From Pseudomonadota bacterium (GTDB lineage Bacteria > Pseudomonadota > Gammaproteobacteria > Xanthomonadales > Rhodanobacteraceae), in contig JAEZQS010000063.1 of the NCBI GenBank assembly GCA_023412995.1, forward strand, positions 1 through 7,675: a DNA stretch of 7,675 nucleotides, read 5' to 3'. The notes under the pieces are model-generated. The model did not search any database. It worked only from the letters and a program-made list of their open reading frames with translations, and was not told the origin of the DNA. The number at the start of each line of letters is the position of its first letter. Within the stretch, counting starts at the first letter, position 1. Shown in pieces: positions 1 to 6,145 of this stretch. Made by a program: the position numbers and the translations under genes.

Positions 1-2
1 GC

Positions 3-623
3 CTCGTGCTCGCGGCCGGCATCGCGTGGCAAGTGGGACAGGAGGCGTTGCGGCAGCCAGCCAACCTTCCGGCGCGCCAGCCCTCGACCGACGTGGTGCC
101 CGTGCAGCCGATCGAGGAAGCGGCGCGCGCGCCGGCGCCAGCGGCATCGTCCGATGTCGCGGCATCGGCGGAAGAATCCGCCGCCGCTCCGGCAAGTCCT
201 CGGCAGCAGGCGCGTTCCGCGCCAGCGGAGCGGATGGCACCCGCCAAAGCACAAGGCGCCCGCGAGCCGCCGCTGCCGATGAGCGTGCCCGCCCCGCCGC
301 CGGCACCGCCCGCTCCGGCGAGGCCAGAATGGAAGGCGGTGTCCTCCTCTGCAAGCGATGCGTCGGCAGGTGCACGCAAGGTGGCGCCTGCCGCTGCTGC
401 CGGGCGCGTCCGGGACCACACCCGGCAGGATGCGCGCGAACGATCACCAGCCTTGCCCGCCGACCTGCAACGCGACCTCCAGCGCGCGCCCGCCGACTGG
501 CTGGCGCACATCCGCCAGTTGCTGCAGCAGGGCGATCGCGAGCAGGCGCTGCAAAGCCTCGACCTTTTCCGCCGCACGTACCCCGACCAGCCTTTGCCCG
601 ACGACCTGCGCACGCTGCCATGA
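3..623 (+). CDS. Pro/Ala-rich, probably membrane-anchored protein, 3' part (possible anti-sigma-like)
   Basis: The reading frame is open from the left edge, so the 5' end lies outside the window. The first visible residues (LVLAAGIAW) look like the end of a transmembrane helix. About 130 residues of low-complexity Ala/Pro/Ser/Arg sequence follow, including a PAPPPAPPAPA run, which suggests an extended periplasmic linker. The last 50 or so residues form a compact charged segment (PADWLAHIRQLLQQGDREQA, then LFRRTYPDQPLPDDLR) resembling a short helical TPR-like module. That architecture, a single membrane segment, a Pro-rich linker and a small helical tail, resembles xanthomonad proteins encoded next to ECF sigma factors and annotated as anti-sigma or hypothetical. 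The cytoplasmic N-terminus that would decide this is missing, so the role is inference. The stop lies 34 bp before yigZ, so co-transcription is likely. A GTG at position 6 is available but is not a credible start, because it falls inside the apparent helix. Confidence 0.75.
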   Translation, partial: LVLAAGIAWQVGQEALRQPANLPARQPSTDVVPVQPIEEAARAPAPAASSDVAASAEESAAAPASPRQQARSAPAERMAPAKAQGAREPPLPMSVPAPPPAPPAPARPEWKAVSSSASDASAGARKVAPAAAAGRVRDHTRQDARERSPALPADLQRDLQRAPADWLAHIRQLLQQGDREQALQSLDLFRRTYPDQPLPDDLRTLP

Positions 624-657
624 CGCGGTGGCCGGCCGGCCGCGGCCACGCGCGGCA

Positions 658-1257
658 ATGTCCCAGATGGTGCTGAGCACACTGGCCGCGCCTGCGCGCC
701 TGCAGCAGGAAATCCGCAAGAGCCGCTTCCTCGCGCAGGCCGAGGCGATCGGCGACGCCGATGCCGCCGCCGCTTTCATCGCGCGCGCCAGCGCGCCCGA
801 CGCGACCCACAACTGCTGGGCATGGCGCGTCGGTGAGCGCTATCGCTTCAACGACGATGGCGAACCCGGCGGCAGCGCGGGTCGTCCCATCCTTGCCGCC
901 ATCGACGGCCAGGGCCTGGATGCCGTGGCCGTCGTCGTCACGCGCTGGTTCGGCGGCGTCAAGCTCGGCGTGGGCGGGCTGGTGCGTGCGTACGGCGGCT
1001 GCGCCGCCGAGTGCCTGCGCCTCGCCAGCCGCACGCCCCTGGTGGAACGGGTGCGGATGCGCGTGCGCTGCCCGTTTGCCGCCGTGCCGCTCCTGATGGC
1101 GCGCCTGCGCGACTACGAGGGCGTGCGCCGTGGCGACAGCCCGATGACGGAGGGCATCGAGATGCTGGTGGAGCTGCCGGCCAGCCGCGCCGACGCACTG
1201 CGCGACTTCGTGCGCGACCTCACGCGCGGGCGCGGCGAGGTCGAGGCCGCGCCATGA
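658..1257 (+). CDS. yigZ: YigZ/IMPACT family protein
   Basis: This encodes a 199-residue protein, close to the roughly 204 residues of E. coli YigZ. The N-terminal UPF0029/IMPACT domain (about 10-120) carries the family's conserved blocks: KSRFLAQA at 21-28, HNCWAWRVG at 51-59, NDDGEPGGSAGRP at 65-77 and TRWFGGVKLGVGGLVRAYG at 95-113. Residues of about 132-195 fit the C-terminal DUF1949 ferredoxin-like domain. The family is related to eukaryotic IMPACT, a regulator of translational stress signalling. The bacterial biochemical role is not firmly settled, and nucleic-acid or ribosome-related functions have been proposed. The frame stays open far upstream, so the start is a choice: ATG 658 places the family N-terminus correctly, while ATG 667 and GTG 628 remain possible. 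None has a clear Shine-Dalgarno, which fits coupling to the gene ending 34 bp upstream. The family call is firm; the exact start is less so. Confidence 0.93.
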   Translation: MSQMVLSTLAAPARLQQEIRKSRFLAQAEAIGDADAAAAFIARASAPDATHNCWAWRVGERYRFNDDGEPGGSAGRPILAAIDGQGLDAVAVVVTRWFGGVKLGVGGLVRAYGGCAAECLRLASRTPLVERVRMRVRCPFAAVPLLMARLRDYEGVRRGDSPMTEGIEMLVELPASRADALRDFVRDLTRGRGEVEAAP

Positions 1258-1355
1258 TGCCGGGGAGCGGAACCGTGCGACATCCGCCACGCGGCTTGAA
1301 CGGCCGCGGCATGGCCGCACGTGCAGCCGGTACCCGCCTGCGAACGAGCCGATGA
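1254..1355 (+). CDS. Possible 33-aa bridging ORF between yigZ and the ABC transporter
   Basis: This short ORF fills the gap between yigZ and the ABC gene. Its ATG overlaps the yigZ stop as ATGA (1254-1257), and its own stop overlaps the ABC transporter start as ATGA (1352-1355). A GAGG at 1243-1246 sits 7 nt before the ATG, a better Shine-Dalgarno than the transporter start has. The predicted peptide is basic (seven or more Arg, with Gly and Pro) and has no hydrophobic segment or recognisable family. It could be a leader-type ORF that carries ribosomes from yigZ to the transporter start. It could equally be a chance open frame, since stop codons are rare at this GC content. I would not assign a function. 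Confidence 0.25.
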   Translation: MMPGSGTVRHPPRGLNGRGMAARAAGTRLRTSR

Positions 1356-3112
1356 CCGACGCCGCCGATGCCCCGCGCAGGATCCGTTCGCTGTGGCGGC
1401 TGCTGCCCTACCTCAGGCCCTATCGCAAGCTGATTGCCGGATGGCTGGGATTCCTGGCCCTGTCCTCGGCAGCGACGCTGACCTTGCCGCAGGCCGTGCG
1501 CGTGATGATCGACCGCGGCTTCACGCCGGCCAACGCGGCGGCCATCAATGCGACCTTCCTCGGGCTGTTCGCGGTGGCGGCGGTGCTCGCCATCGCGACC
1601 GCGGCGCGCTACTTCTTCGTCAGCCTGCTGGGAGAGCGCGTCGCGGCGGACCTGCGCCGGCGCCTCTACGACCACCTGCTCACCCTCGACCAGGCGTTCT
1701 ACGAACGCACGCGCACCGGCGAACTGGTGTCGCGTTTGGCGGCCGATACGGAACTGGTGCAGACGGTGGTCGGCTCGACCCTGTCGATCGCGCTGCGCAG
1801 CGTCGTCACGCTCATCGGCGGGGCGGCGCTGATGGTGCTGACCAGCCCGCGCCTCGCCGGCTTCACGGTCCTGGTGATCCCGGCCGTGGTGCTGCCCATC
1901 GTCGTGTTCGGCCGCCGCGTGGCGCGTCTCTCGCGCGAGAGCCAGGACCGCATTGCCGATGCCTCGGCGATCGCGAGCGAGGCGCTCAACGCGGTGCACA
2001 CGGTGCAGGCCTACACGCGCGAGCCGGAAGAACGCGCGCGCTACGACGACGCGATCAAGCGCGCCCTCGCGACCGCGCGCCGCCGCATCGCGATGACCGG
2101 CACGCTGACCGCGCTCGTCATCCTGCTCACCTTCGGCGCCATCACGCTGGTGCTCTGGGCCGGCGCGCAGGCGGTCATTGGCGGCACCATGGCCCCGGGA
2201 CTCCTCAGCCAGTTCGTGCTGTACGCGGTGCTCGCCGCCGGGTCGGTCGGCGCGCTGACCGAGGTCTGGGGACAGGTGCTGCGCGCCGCGGGCGCGCTGG
2301 GACGGATCGGCGACCTGCTCGATACCCGCGCCGATATCGCCTCGCCCACCGGCGCGATGGCCCTCGCGGCCCCGGTGCGCGGCGAGATCCGTTTCGAGCA
2401 CGTCGAATTCCGCTATCCCTCGCGCCCGGACCGCGCCGCGCTGCACGACTTCTCGCTCGCGGTGCAACCCGGGCAGACCATTGCGCTGGTAGGCCCCTCG
2501 GGCGCGGGCAAGACCACCGTGTTCCAGCTGCTGCTGCGCTTCCATGACCCGCAGGCGGGGCGCATCACGCTCGATGGCGTGGACCTGCGCGCAATGGCCT
2601 TGCCGGACCTGCGCGGCAGCTTTGCCCTGGTGCCGCAGGACCCGGTGCTGTTTGGCGCCAGCGCAGCCGACAACATCGGCTTCGGCCGCACCGGGGCGAG
2701 CCTCGCCGAGGTGCGGGAGGCGGCGCGGGCCGCCGAGGCGCACGAGTTCCTCGCTGCCCTGCCGGAAGCCTACGATACCTACCTCGGTGAACGCGGCGTG
2801 CGCCTTTCCGGTGGCCAGCAACAGCGCGTGGCGATTGCCCGCGCACTGCTGCGCGATGCCCCGGTGCTGCTGCTGGACGAGGCGACCTCCAGCCTCGATG
2901 CGCAGTCGGAGCACCTGATCCAGCACGCCCTGGAGCGGCTGATGCGCAGCCGCACCACCCTCGTCATCGCCCATCGCCTCGCCACCGTGCAGCGGGCGGA
3001 CCGGATCGTCGTGCTCGAGGGCGGCGGCATCGTGGCGCAAGGCACCCACGCGGAACTGATGCGCGAGGGTGGCCTGTATGCGGAACTGGCGCGCCTGCAG
3101 TTCGCCGCGTGA
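1352..3112 (+). CDS. ABC exporter half-transporter (fused permease-ATPase, MsbA-related)
   Basis: This 586-residue protein has the usual length and order of a bacterial ABCB-type exporter that works as a homodimer in the inner membrane. The transmembrane domain (about 20-310) has hydrophobic segments near 29-50, 66-90, 145-165, 168-187, 250-273 and 280-300. The nucleotide-binding domain carries A-loop Tyr355, Walker A GPSGAGKTT (381-389), Q-loop Gln429, signature LSGGQ (485-489), Walker B VLLLDE with catalytic Glu510, D-loop SSLD (513-516) and switch His541. Every catalytic element is intact, so it should be an active ATPase. The substrate cannot be read from the sequence. The protein resembles the MsbA-related group of lipid or drug exporters, but no accessory protein is adjacent to suggest a cargo. 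The ATG at 1352 is chosen because no other start codon lies in frame for at least 90 bp upstream and it begins shortly before the first helix. Its ribosome-binding site is weak. Confidence 0.94.
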   Translation: MTDAADAPRRIRSLWRLLPYLRPYRKLIAGWLGFLALSSAATLTLPQAVRVMIDRGFTPANAAAINATFLGLFAVAAVLAIATAARYFFVSLLGERVAADLRRRLYDHLLTLDQAFYERTRTGELVSRLAADTELVQTVVGSTLSIALRSVVTLIGGAALMVLTSPRLAGFTVLVIPAVVLPIVVFGRRVARLSRESQDRIADASAIASEALNAVHTVQAYTREPEERARYDDAIKRALATARRRIAMTGTLTALVILLTFGAITLVLWAGAQAVIGGTMAPGLLSQFVLYAVLAAGSVGALTEVWGQVLRAAGALGRIGDLLDTRADIASPTGAMALAAPVRGEIRFEHVEFRYPSRPDRAALHDFSLAVQPGQTIALVGPSGAGKTTVFQLLLRFHDPQAGRITLDGVDLRAMALPDLRGSFALVPQDPVLFGASAADNIGFGRTGASLAEVREAARAAEAHEFLAALPEAYDTYLGERGVRLSGGQQQRVAIARALLRDAPVLLLDEATSSLDAQSEHLIQHALERLMRSRTTLVIAHRLATVQRADRIVVLEGGGIVAQGTHAELMREGGLYAELARLQFAA

Positions 3113-3129
3113 GGCGGGGGGTGTCAGGA

Positions 3130-3143
3130 CGGAAAAGCGGAAG
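3130..3143 (+). repeat. Short GCGGAAA-type repeat remnant
   Basis: The 14-mer CGGAAAAGCGGAAG lies 17 bp after the ABC transporter stop. Its first 13 bases are identical to 6131-6143, inside the tandem GCGGAAAR array of the large intergenic element. It could be a fragment of the same dispersed repeat or a coincidence of a simple motif. Confidence 0.35.
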
Positions 3144-3238
3144 CATGCGCCGGGGGGCGCTGCTCGCGCAGGGCCGCGCCGCGGCGTGCCATCTTGCCGC
3201 CCGTGCAGGCCTGCGTGGTCGCGCCACGCACGACCTGG

Positions 3239-3271
3239 CCGCGCGGGAAGCTGCTGCCAGCTTCCCGGCGG
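3239..3271. terminator. GC-rich hairpin between convergent genes, probable terminator
   Basis: A perfect 9-bp stem (GGGAAGCTG at 3245-3253, CAGCTTCCC at 3258-3266) closes a 4-nt loop. It is extended by C3244-G3267 and, past a one-base bulge, by four more pairs (3239-3242 with 3268-3271). It lies 19 bp beyond the stop of the cold shock gene and 126 bp beyond the stop of the convergent ABC gene, the expected place for a shared terminator. Neither strand has a good U-tract after the stem, so it is not a canonical intrinsic terminator. It could act as a transcript-stabilising or Rho-assisted 3' end. Nothing else is recognisable in 3113-3289 apart from the short repeat at 3130. Confidence 0.5.
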
Positions 3272-3289
3272 ATGATGGCTGCCTCGTCG

Positions 3290-3496
3290 TCAGGCGACCG
3301 GTTGCACGCCGGACGCCTGCGAACCCTTCGGGCCCTGGACGATTTCAAAGCTCACGCGCTGCCCCTGCTGCAACGTGCGGAAGCCCTGCGAATTGATGGC
3401 CGAGTAATGGACGAACACGTCTTCCCCGCCTTCCTCCGGCGCGATGAATCCGAATCCCTTGGCATCGTTGAACCACTTCACTGTACCGGTAAGCAT
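3290..3496 (-). CDS. CspA-family cold shock protein
   Basis: This is a complete 68-residue cold shock domain protein, a single five-stranded OB-fold that binds single-stranded RNA and DNA and acts as an RNA chaperone in the cytoplasm. RNP1 is KGFGFI (13-18) and RNP2 is VFVHY (27-31), with the stacking aromatics Trp8, Phe15, Phe17, Phe28, His30 and Tyr31 present. The GTVKWFND opening and the YSAINSQGFRTL segment are typical of the family. GAGAGG (reverse strand, 3505-3510) lies 8 nt before the ATG and supports the start. The gene is monocistronic, with its own promoter about 75-105 bp upstream and a leader of roughly 70 nt. Csp paralogues are hard to tell apart, so I do not assign a number, and cold induction cannot be judged from sequence alone. 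Confidence 0.95.
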   Translation of the reverse strand: MLTGTVKWFNDAKGFGFIAPEEGGEDVFVHYSAINSQGFRTLQQGQRVSFEIVQGPKGSQASGVQPVA

Positions 3497-3572
3497 CGAT
3501 GAAGCCTCTCACTGAGTTGACCAGGCAAGGCAGGGGATGCCACGGTTTCGCTCCCCAGCGCCGTGCGCGGCC

Positions 3573-3603
3573 AGTATAACAATCGCTTAACAGTACAAAT
3601 CAA
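3573..3603 (-). promoter_or_regulatory. Probable sigma-70 promoter of the cold shock gene (extended -10)
   Basis: Read on the reverse strand, TATACT (3573-3578) is preceded by TGT, giving the extended -10 form TGnTATACT. TTGATT (3598-3603) is a -35 candidate, but the spacer is 19 bp, so recognition may rest mainly on the extended -10. This is a conspicuous AT-rich island (3573-3603) in otherwise very GC-rich DNA. Transcription would start near 3566, leaving a leader of about 70 nt before the csp ATG. Confidence 0.6.
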
Positions 3604-3636
3604 GGGGGCGGGAACCGGGGCGTGGGAAACACGGGC

Positions 3637-3679
3637 GGAGTGCGGGATCACTCCACCGGCCAGCCACATGGCGGCTGGC
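3637..3679 (-). terminator. Two adjacent hairpins downstream of the nagZ operon, possible terminator
   Basis: Two small inverted repeats sit about 55-95 bp past the stop of the last operon gene. GCCAGCC/GGCTGGC at 3659-3665 and 3673-3679 forms a 7-bp stem with a 7-nt loop. GGAGTG/CACTCC at 3637-3642 and 3649-3654 forms a 6-bp stem with a 6-nt loop. On the reverse strand only a short GTGTTTCCC follows, so the U-tract is poor. They lie just upstream of the csp promoter and would insulate it from the operon. The rest of 3680-3733 is GC-rich with no recognisable feature. Confidence 0.35.
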
Positions 3680-3733
3680 ATCGACCCCGAGGGCGGCCGC
3701 GGGGCCCGGCGCCGGATCCGCCAATCCCCGCAA

Positions 3734-4477
3734 TCAGCCCTGCGGCAGGGCCGCGAGAATCCGGGGGACGGCGGCGGTGGCCGCCTCCAGGTTGGCGAAG
3801 ATTTCGGGCAGGCTGATTTCGGCCACGCCCCCACAGCCTGCCGCCCAGTTCGCGACGAGGGCGAGGCAGGCGTACTCGAGTTCGAGTTCGCGTGCCAGCG
3901 CCGCCTCTGGCATTCCGGTCATGCCGACGAGATCGCAGCCGTCGCGGCGCAGGCGCTCGACTTCGGCGCGGGTTTCCAGGCGCGGCCCCTGCGTCGCGGC
4001 ATAGCAGCCGCCATCGACCACCGCCACGCCGGCGGCGCGCGCGGCATCGAGCAGTCGCCTGCGCAGCCCCGCCGAATAGGGTTCGCTGAAATCGATGTGG
4101 CGCACCTCGGCACCCTCGGCATCGCAGTAGCTGCCGGCGCGCCCCCAGGTGTAGTCGATCAGCTGGTCCGGCACGACGACGGCACGGGGACCCATGTCGC
4201 TGCGGATGCCGCCGACGGCGTTGACGCCCACCACCCGCCGCACGCCCACCTGATGCAGCGCCCACAGGTTCGCGCGGTAGTTGACCCGGTGCGGCGCCAG
4301 CGCGTGCGCCTCGCCGTGGCGGGCAAGGAACGCCAGTGGCTGTCCCCCGAGGCGCCCCGTCACGACCGCATCGGATGGCGCCCCGAATGGCGTATCCACG
4401 GCATGCCGCGTCGCGCCTTCCAGACCCGCCAGCCGGTACAGGCCGGTTCCCCCGATGACCGCCAGCACGGGGTTCAT
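3734..4477 (-). CDS. S-methyl-5'-thioinosine phosphorylase (PNP/MTAP family)
   Basis: This 247-residue trimeric PNP/MTAP-family phosphorylase would split methylthioinosine with phosphate to hypoxanthine and methylthioribose-1-phosphate. Visible family blocks are the phosphate loop GGTGL (9-13), DTPFGAPSD (28-36), ARHG (52-55), VNYRAN (65-70), the GPRLETRAE segment (164-172) and MTGMPE (186-191). By my alignment with human MTAP, the two Asp residues that recognise adenine (TDYD) are replaced by Asn210 and Ala212 (ANWA). An Asn there fits a 6-oxopurine base and favours methylthioinosine or inosine over methylthioadenosine. Specificity is inferred, and a general purine nucleoside phosphorylase is the alternative. 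The ATG overlaps the hpt stop as ATGA, which fixes the start and implies translational coupling. Being next to a hypoxanthine phosphoribosyltransferase supports hypoxanthine as the product. The symbol is left blank because naming varies. Confidence 0.88.
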   Translation of the reverse strand: MNPVLAVIGGTGLYRLAGLEGATRHAVDTPFGAPSDAVVTGRLGGQPLAFLARHGEAHALAPHRVNYRANLWALHQVGVRRVVGVNAVGGIRSDMGPRAVVVPDQLIDYTWGRAGSYCDAEGAEVRHIDFSEPYSAGLRRRLLDAARAAGVAVVDGGCYAATQGPRLETRAEVERLRRDGCDLVGMTGMPEAALARELELEYACLALVANWAAGCGGVAEISLPEIFANLEAATAAVPRILAALPQG

Positions 4478-5019
4478 GCGTCCACCGCGTAGATAGCCGG
4501 CAGGTTGCGGCCGTGTTCGTGGTAATCCATGCCGTAGCCGAACACGTAGCGGTCGGGCACCTCCAGCCCGCTGAAATCGGCACGCAGGTCGGCCAGGCCG
4601 CGGCCGTGGCGCTTCTCGCACAGCGCCACCAGCCAGACGCGCGCCGCGCCGAGGCCAAGGCACTCGTCGCGGATCGCCGCCAGCGTGTGGCCCTCGTCGA
4701 GGATGTCGTCCACCAGCAGCACGGTCGCACCGGTAAGGTCGATGCCCGGCCGCTTGATCCAGTGCAGGTCGGCTCCCGTGGTGTTGCCGCGGTAGCGCGT
4801 GGCGTGCACGTAATCGAACGCGAGCGGTGCCCTGATCGACGTCGCCAGGTGGCCGGCAAACACCAGCGCCCCCTGCATGACGGTCAGGAACACCGCCGGC
4901 GAACCGGCCAGGGCGGCATCGATCTCGCGCGCCATGCGCGCGATCGTGGCGAGCAGCGCGGGCTCGTCTTGGACCCGCTCGGCGCGTGCCAGCACCTCGT
5001 CGAAACCCGTCGCGTTCAT
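4474..5019 (-). CDS. hpt: Hypoxanthine(-guanine) phosphoribosyltransferase
   Basis: This 181-residue type I phosphoribosyltransferase transfers phosphoribose from PRPP to hypoxanthine (and probably guanine), giving IMP (GMP) in cytoplasmic purine salvage. The PRPP-binding loop is VLLVDDILDEGHTL (100-113), with Asp108 at the position of the catalytic base of the family. MQGALVFAGHL (48-58) is the flexible-loop and diphosphate region. LCEKR (133-137) supplies the purine-contacting Lys136. VPDRYVFGYGMDY (154-166) is the C-terminal base and metal-binding segment. The start is supported by GGGAG (reverse strand, 5026-5030) 6 nt before the ATG and by the ATGA overlap with the nagZ stop. Its own stop overlaps the next gene's ATG. 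The loop has DEG where many HPRTs have DTG. An annotation as a generic PRTase is the only realistic alternative. Confidence 0.93.
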   Translation of the reverse strand: MNATGFDEVLARAERVQDEPALLATIARMAREIDAALAGSPAVFLTVMQGALVFAGHLATSIRAPLAFDYVHATRYRGNTTGADLHWIKRPGIDLTGATVLLVDDILDEGHTLAAIRDECLGLGAARVWLVALCEKRHGRGLADLRADFSGLEVPDRYVFGYGMDYHEHGRNLPAIYAVDA

Positions 5020-6032
5020 GCGTTGCTCCCTGCATCGGCCAGCGCCACCAGGCGGGCGATGAACTCGGCGCGTTGGGGATTGGATTCCAGTGCCTGCCAC
5101 GTCTGCGCGACGCCGCCCTGCAGCACCTGCAGGCGCTCGCCATCGCAGGGCGGCATGCCGGCGCTGGCCTCGATGGCTTCGTCGACGATCGAGGGACTGC
5201 AGGCAAGCACGAGGTCGCAGCCGGCGTCCAGGTGCGCCTGGATGCGCGCGCCGATGCCACCCTGCGACTCGGCCGCCGCCATGCCGATGTCATCGCCCAC
5301 CACCACGCCGCGGAAGCCGAGCTCACCGCGCAGGATGTCCTCGATCCACACGCGCGAATAACCGGCCGGCTGCGCGTCGACGGCGGGATACGTCACGTGC
5401 GCCATCATCACCGCTTCGGCGCCGGCGGCGATCGCGTCGGCGAACGGCACGAGGTCGGTTGCCAGCAGGGCATCGAGGTCGCGCGGGTCGCTGGCGGCAT
5501 CGAAGTGGGTGTCCTCGGCCACGCTGCCGTGTCCGGGAAAGTGCTTGAGGGTGGCCGCCATGCCGGCCAGGTGCATGCCGCGCAGGTAGGCCTGGCCAAG
5601 GTCGGACACCACCTCCGGATCGGGGGCGAATGCGCGCTCGCCGATCGCGCGGTTGCCGCGCGCGAGGTCGACCACCGGCGCGGAGCTGAGGTCGACGCCG
5701 ATGGCGCGCATCTCGCTGGCCATCAGCCAGGCGTGCTCCTCCGTCCGCGCGACGGCGGTGCGCGGATCGCGCGCGTACAGCTCGCCCAGCCGCGCCAGCG
5801 CCGGGAGCGGCGCAAAGCCGTCGCGGAACCGCTGCACCGGCCCGCCTTCCTGGTCGACGCAGACGAGGAACGGGTCATCCCGCACCAGGCGGATGTCGTC
5901 CACCAGCGACACCAGCTGGTCGCGATCGCGGAAGTTGCGGGTGAACAGGATCACGCCGGTGACCTGTGGCGCCTGCAGGCGCACGCGGTCGGCATCGGTA
6001 AGCGTGGTGCCGGACAAGCCGATGATCAACAT
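5016..6032 (-). CDS. nagZ: Beta-N-acetylhexosaminidase NagZ (GH3)
   Basis: This 338-residue glycoside hydrolase family 3 enzyme removes N-acetylglucosamine from GlcNAc-1,6-anhydro-muropeptides in the cytoplasm during peptidoglycan recycling. In many Gram-negatives this step also generates the AmpR inducer of AmpC beta-lactamase. The single TIM-barrel domain carries the family signature KHFPGHG (163-169) followed by the Asp174/His176 acid-base dyad in EDTH. The catalytic Asp lies in the GDDIGM block (Asp247/Asp248). DQEGG (60-64) is the conserved active-site strand, and there is no signal peptide. AGGAT (reverse strand, 6039-6043) lies 6 nt upstream of the ATG. It is the first gene of the operon with hpt and the phosphorylase, and its stop overlaps the hpt ATG as ATGA. 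No convincing -35/-10 pair was found upstream. Confidence 0.95.
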   Translation of the reverse strand: MLIIGLSGTTLTDADRVRLQAPQVTGVILFTRNFRDRDQLVSLVDDIRLVRDDPFLVCVDQEGGPVQRFRDGFAPLPALARLGELYARDPRTAVARTEEHAWLMASEMRAIGVDLSSAPVVDLARGNRAIGERAFAPDPEVVSDLGQAYLRGMHLAGMAATLKHFPGHGSVAEDTHFDAASDPRDLDALLATDLVPFADAIAAGAEAVMMAHVTYPAVDAQPAGYSRVWIEDILRGELGFRGVVVGDDIGMAAAESQGGIGARIQAHLDAGCDLVLACSPSIVDEAIEASAGMPPCDGERLQVLQGGVAQTWQALESNPQRAEFIARLVALADAGSNA

Positions 6033-6121
6033 GCGCCCATCCTAGCAGTCCGCGCCGCGTTGTTGCGCCGCTGCAGTCGGCAGCACCCGGAGCCCTCGAC
6101 CGCGGATCCGGTGAGCGAAGA

Positions 6122-6145
6122 GCGGAAAGGCGGAAAAGCGGAAAG
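6122..6145 (+). repeat. Three tandem 8-bp GCGGAAAR units
   Basis: GCGGAAAG, GCGGAAAA and GCGGAAAG follow one another without gaps at the edge of the large palindrome. On the reverse strand they read as a pyrimidine-rich CTTTCCGC array directly after the hairpin. A partial copy occurs at 3130-3143. The array is probably part of the same dispersed intergenic element. Confidence 0.8.

Noticed and set aside
620..676. An 18-codon ORF starting in the stop of the first gene (ATGA) and running into yigZ
   Set aside because: It is very short, has no ribosome-binding site and overlaps the yigZ start in another frame; the overlap is probably chance.
1220..3049. A 609-codon open frame on the reverse strand across the ABC transporter gene
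   Set aside because: It lies exactly antisense to a gene with all ABC motifs. Its product is low-complexity Arg/His/Gln/Ala sequence, as expected of the shadow frame in GC-rich DNA.
6039..6044. TAGGAT before nagZ read as a -10 box
   Set aside because: It has no -35 partner at a suitable distance and its AGGAT is correctly placed to be the nagZ Shine-Dalgarno.
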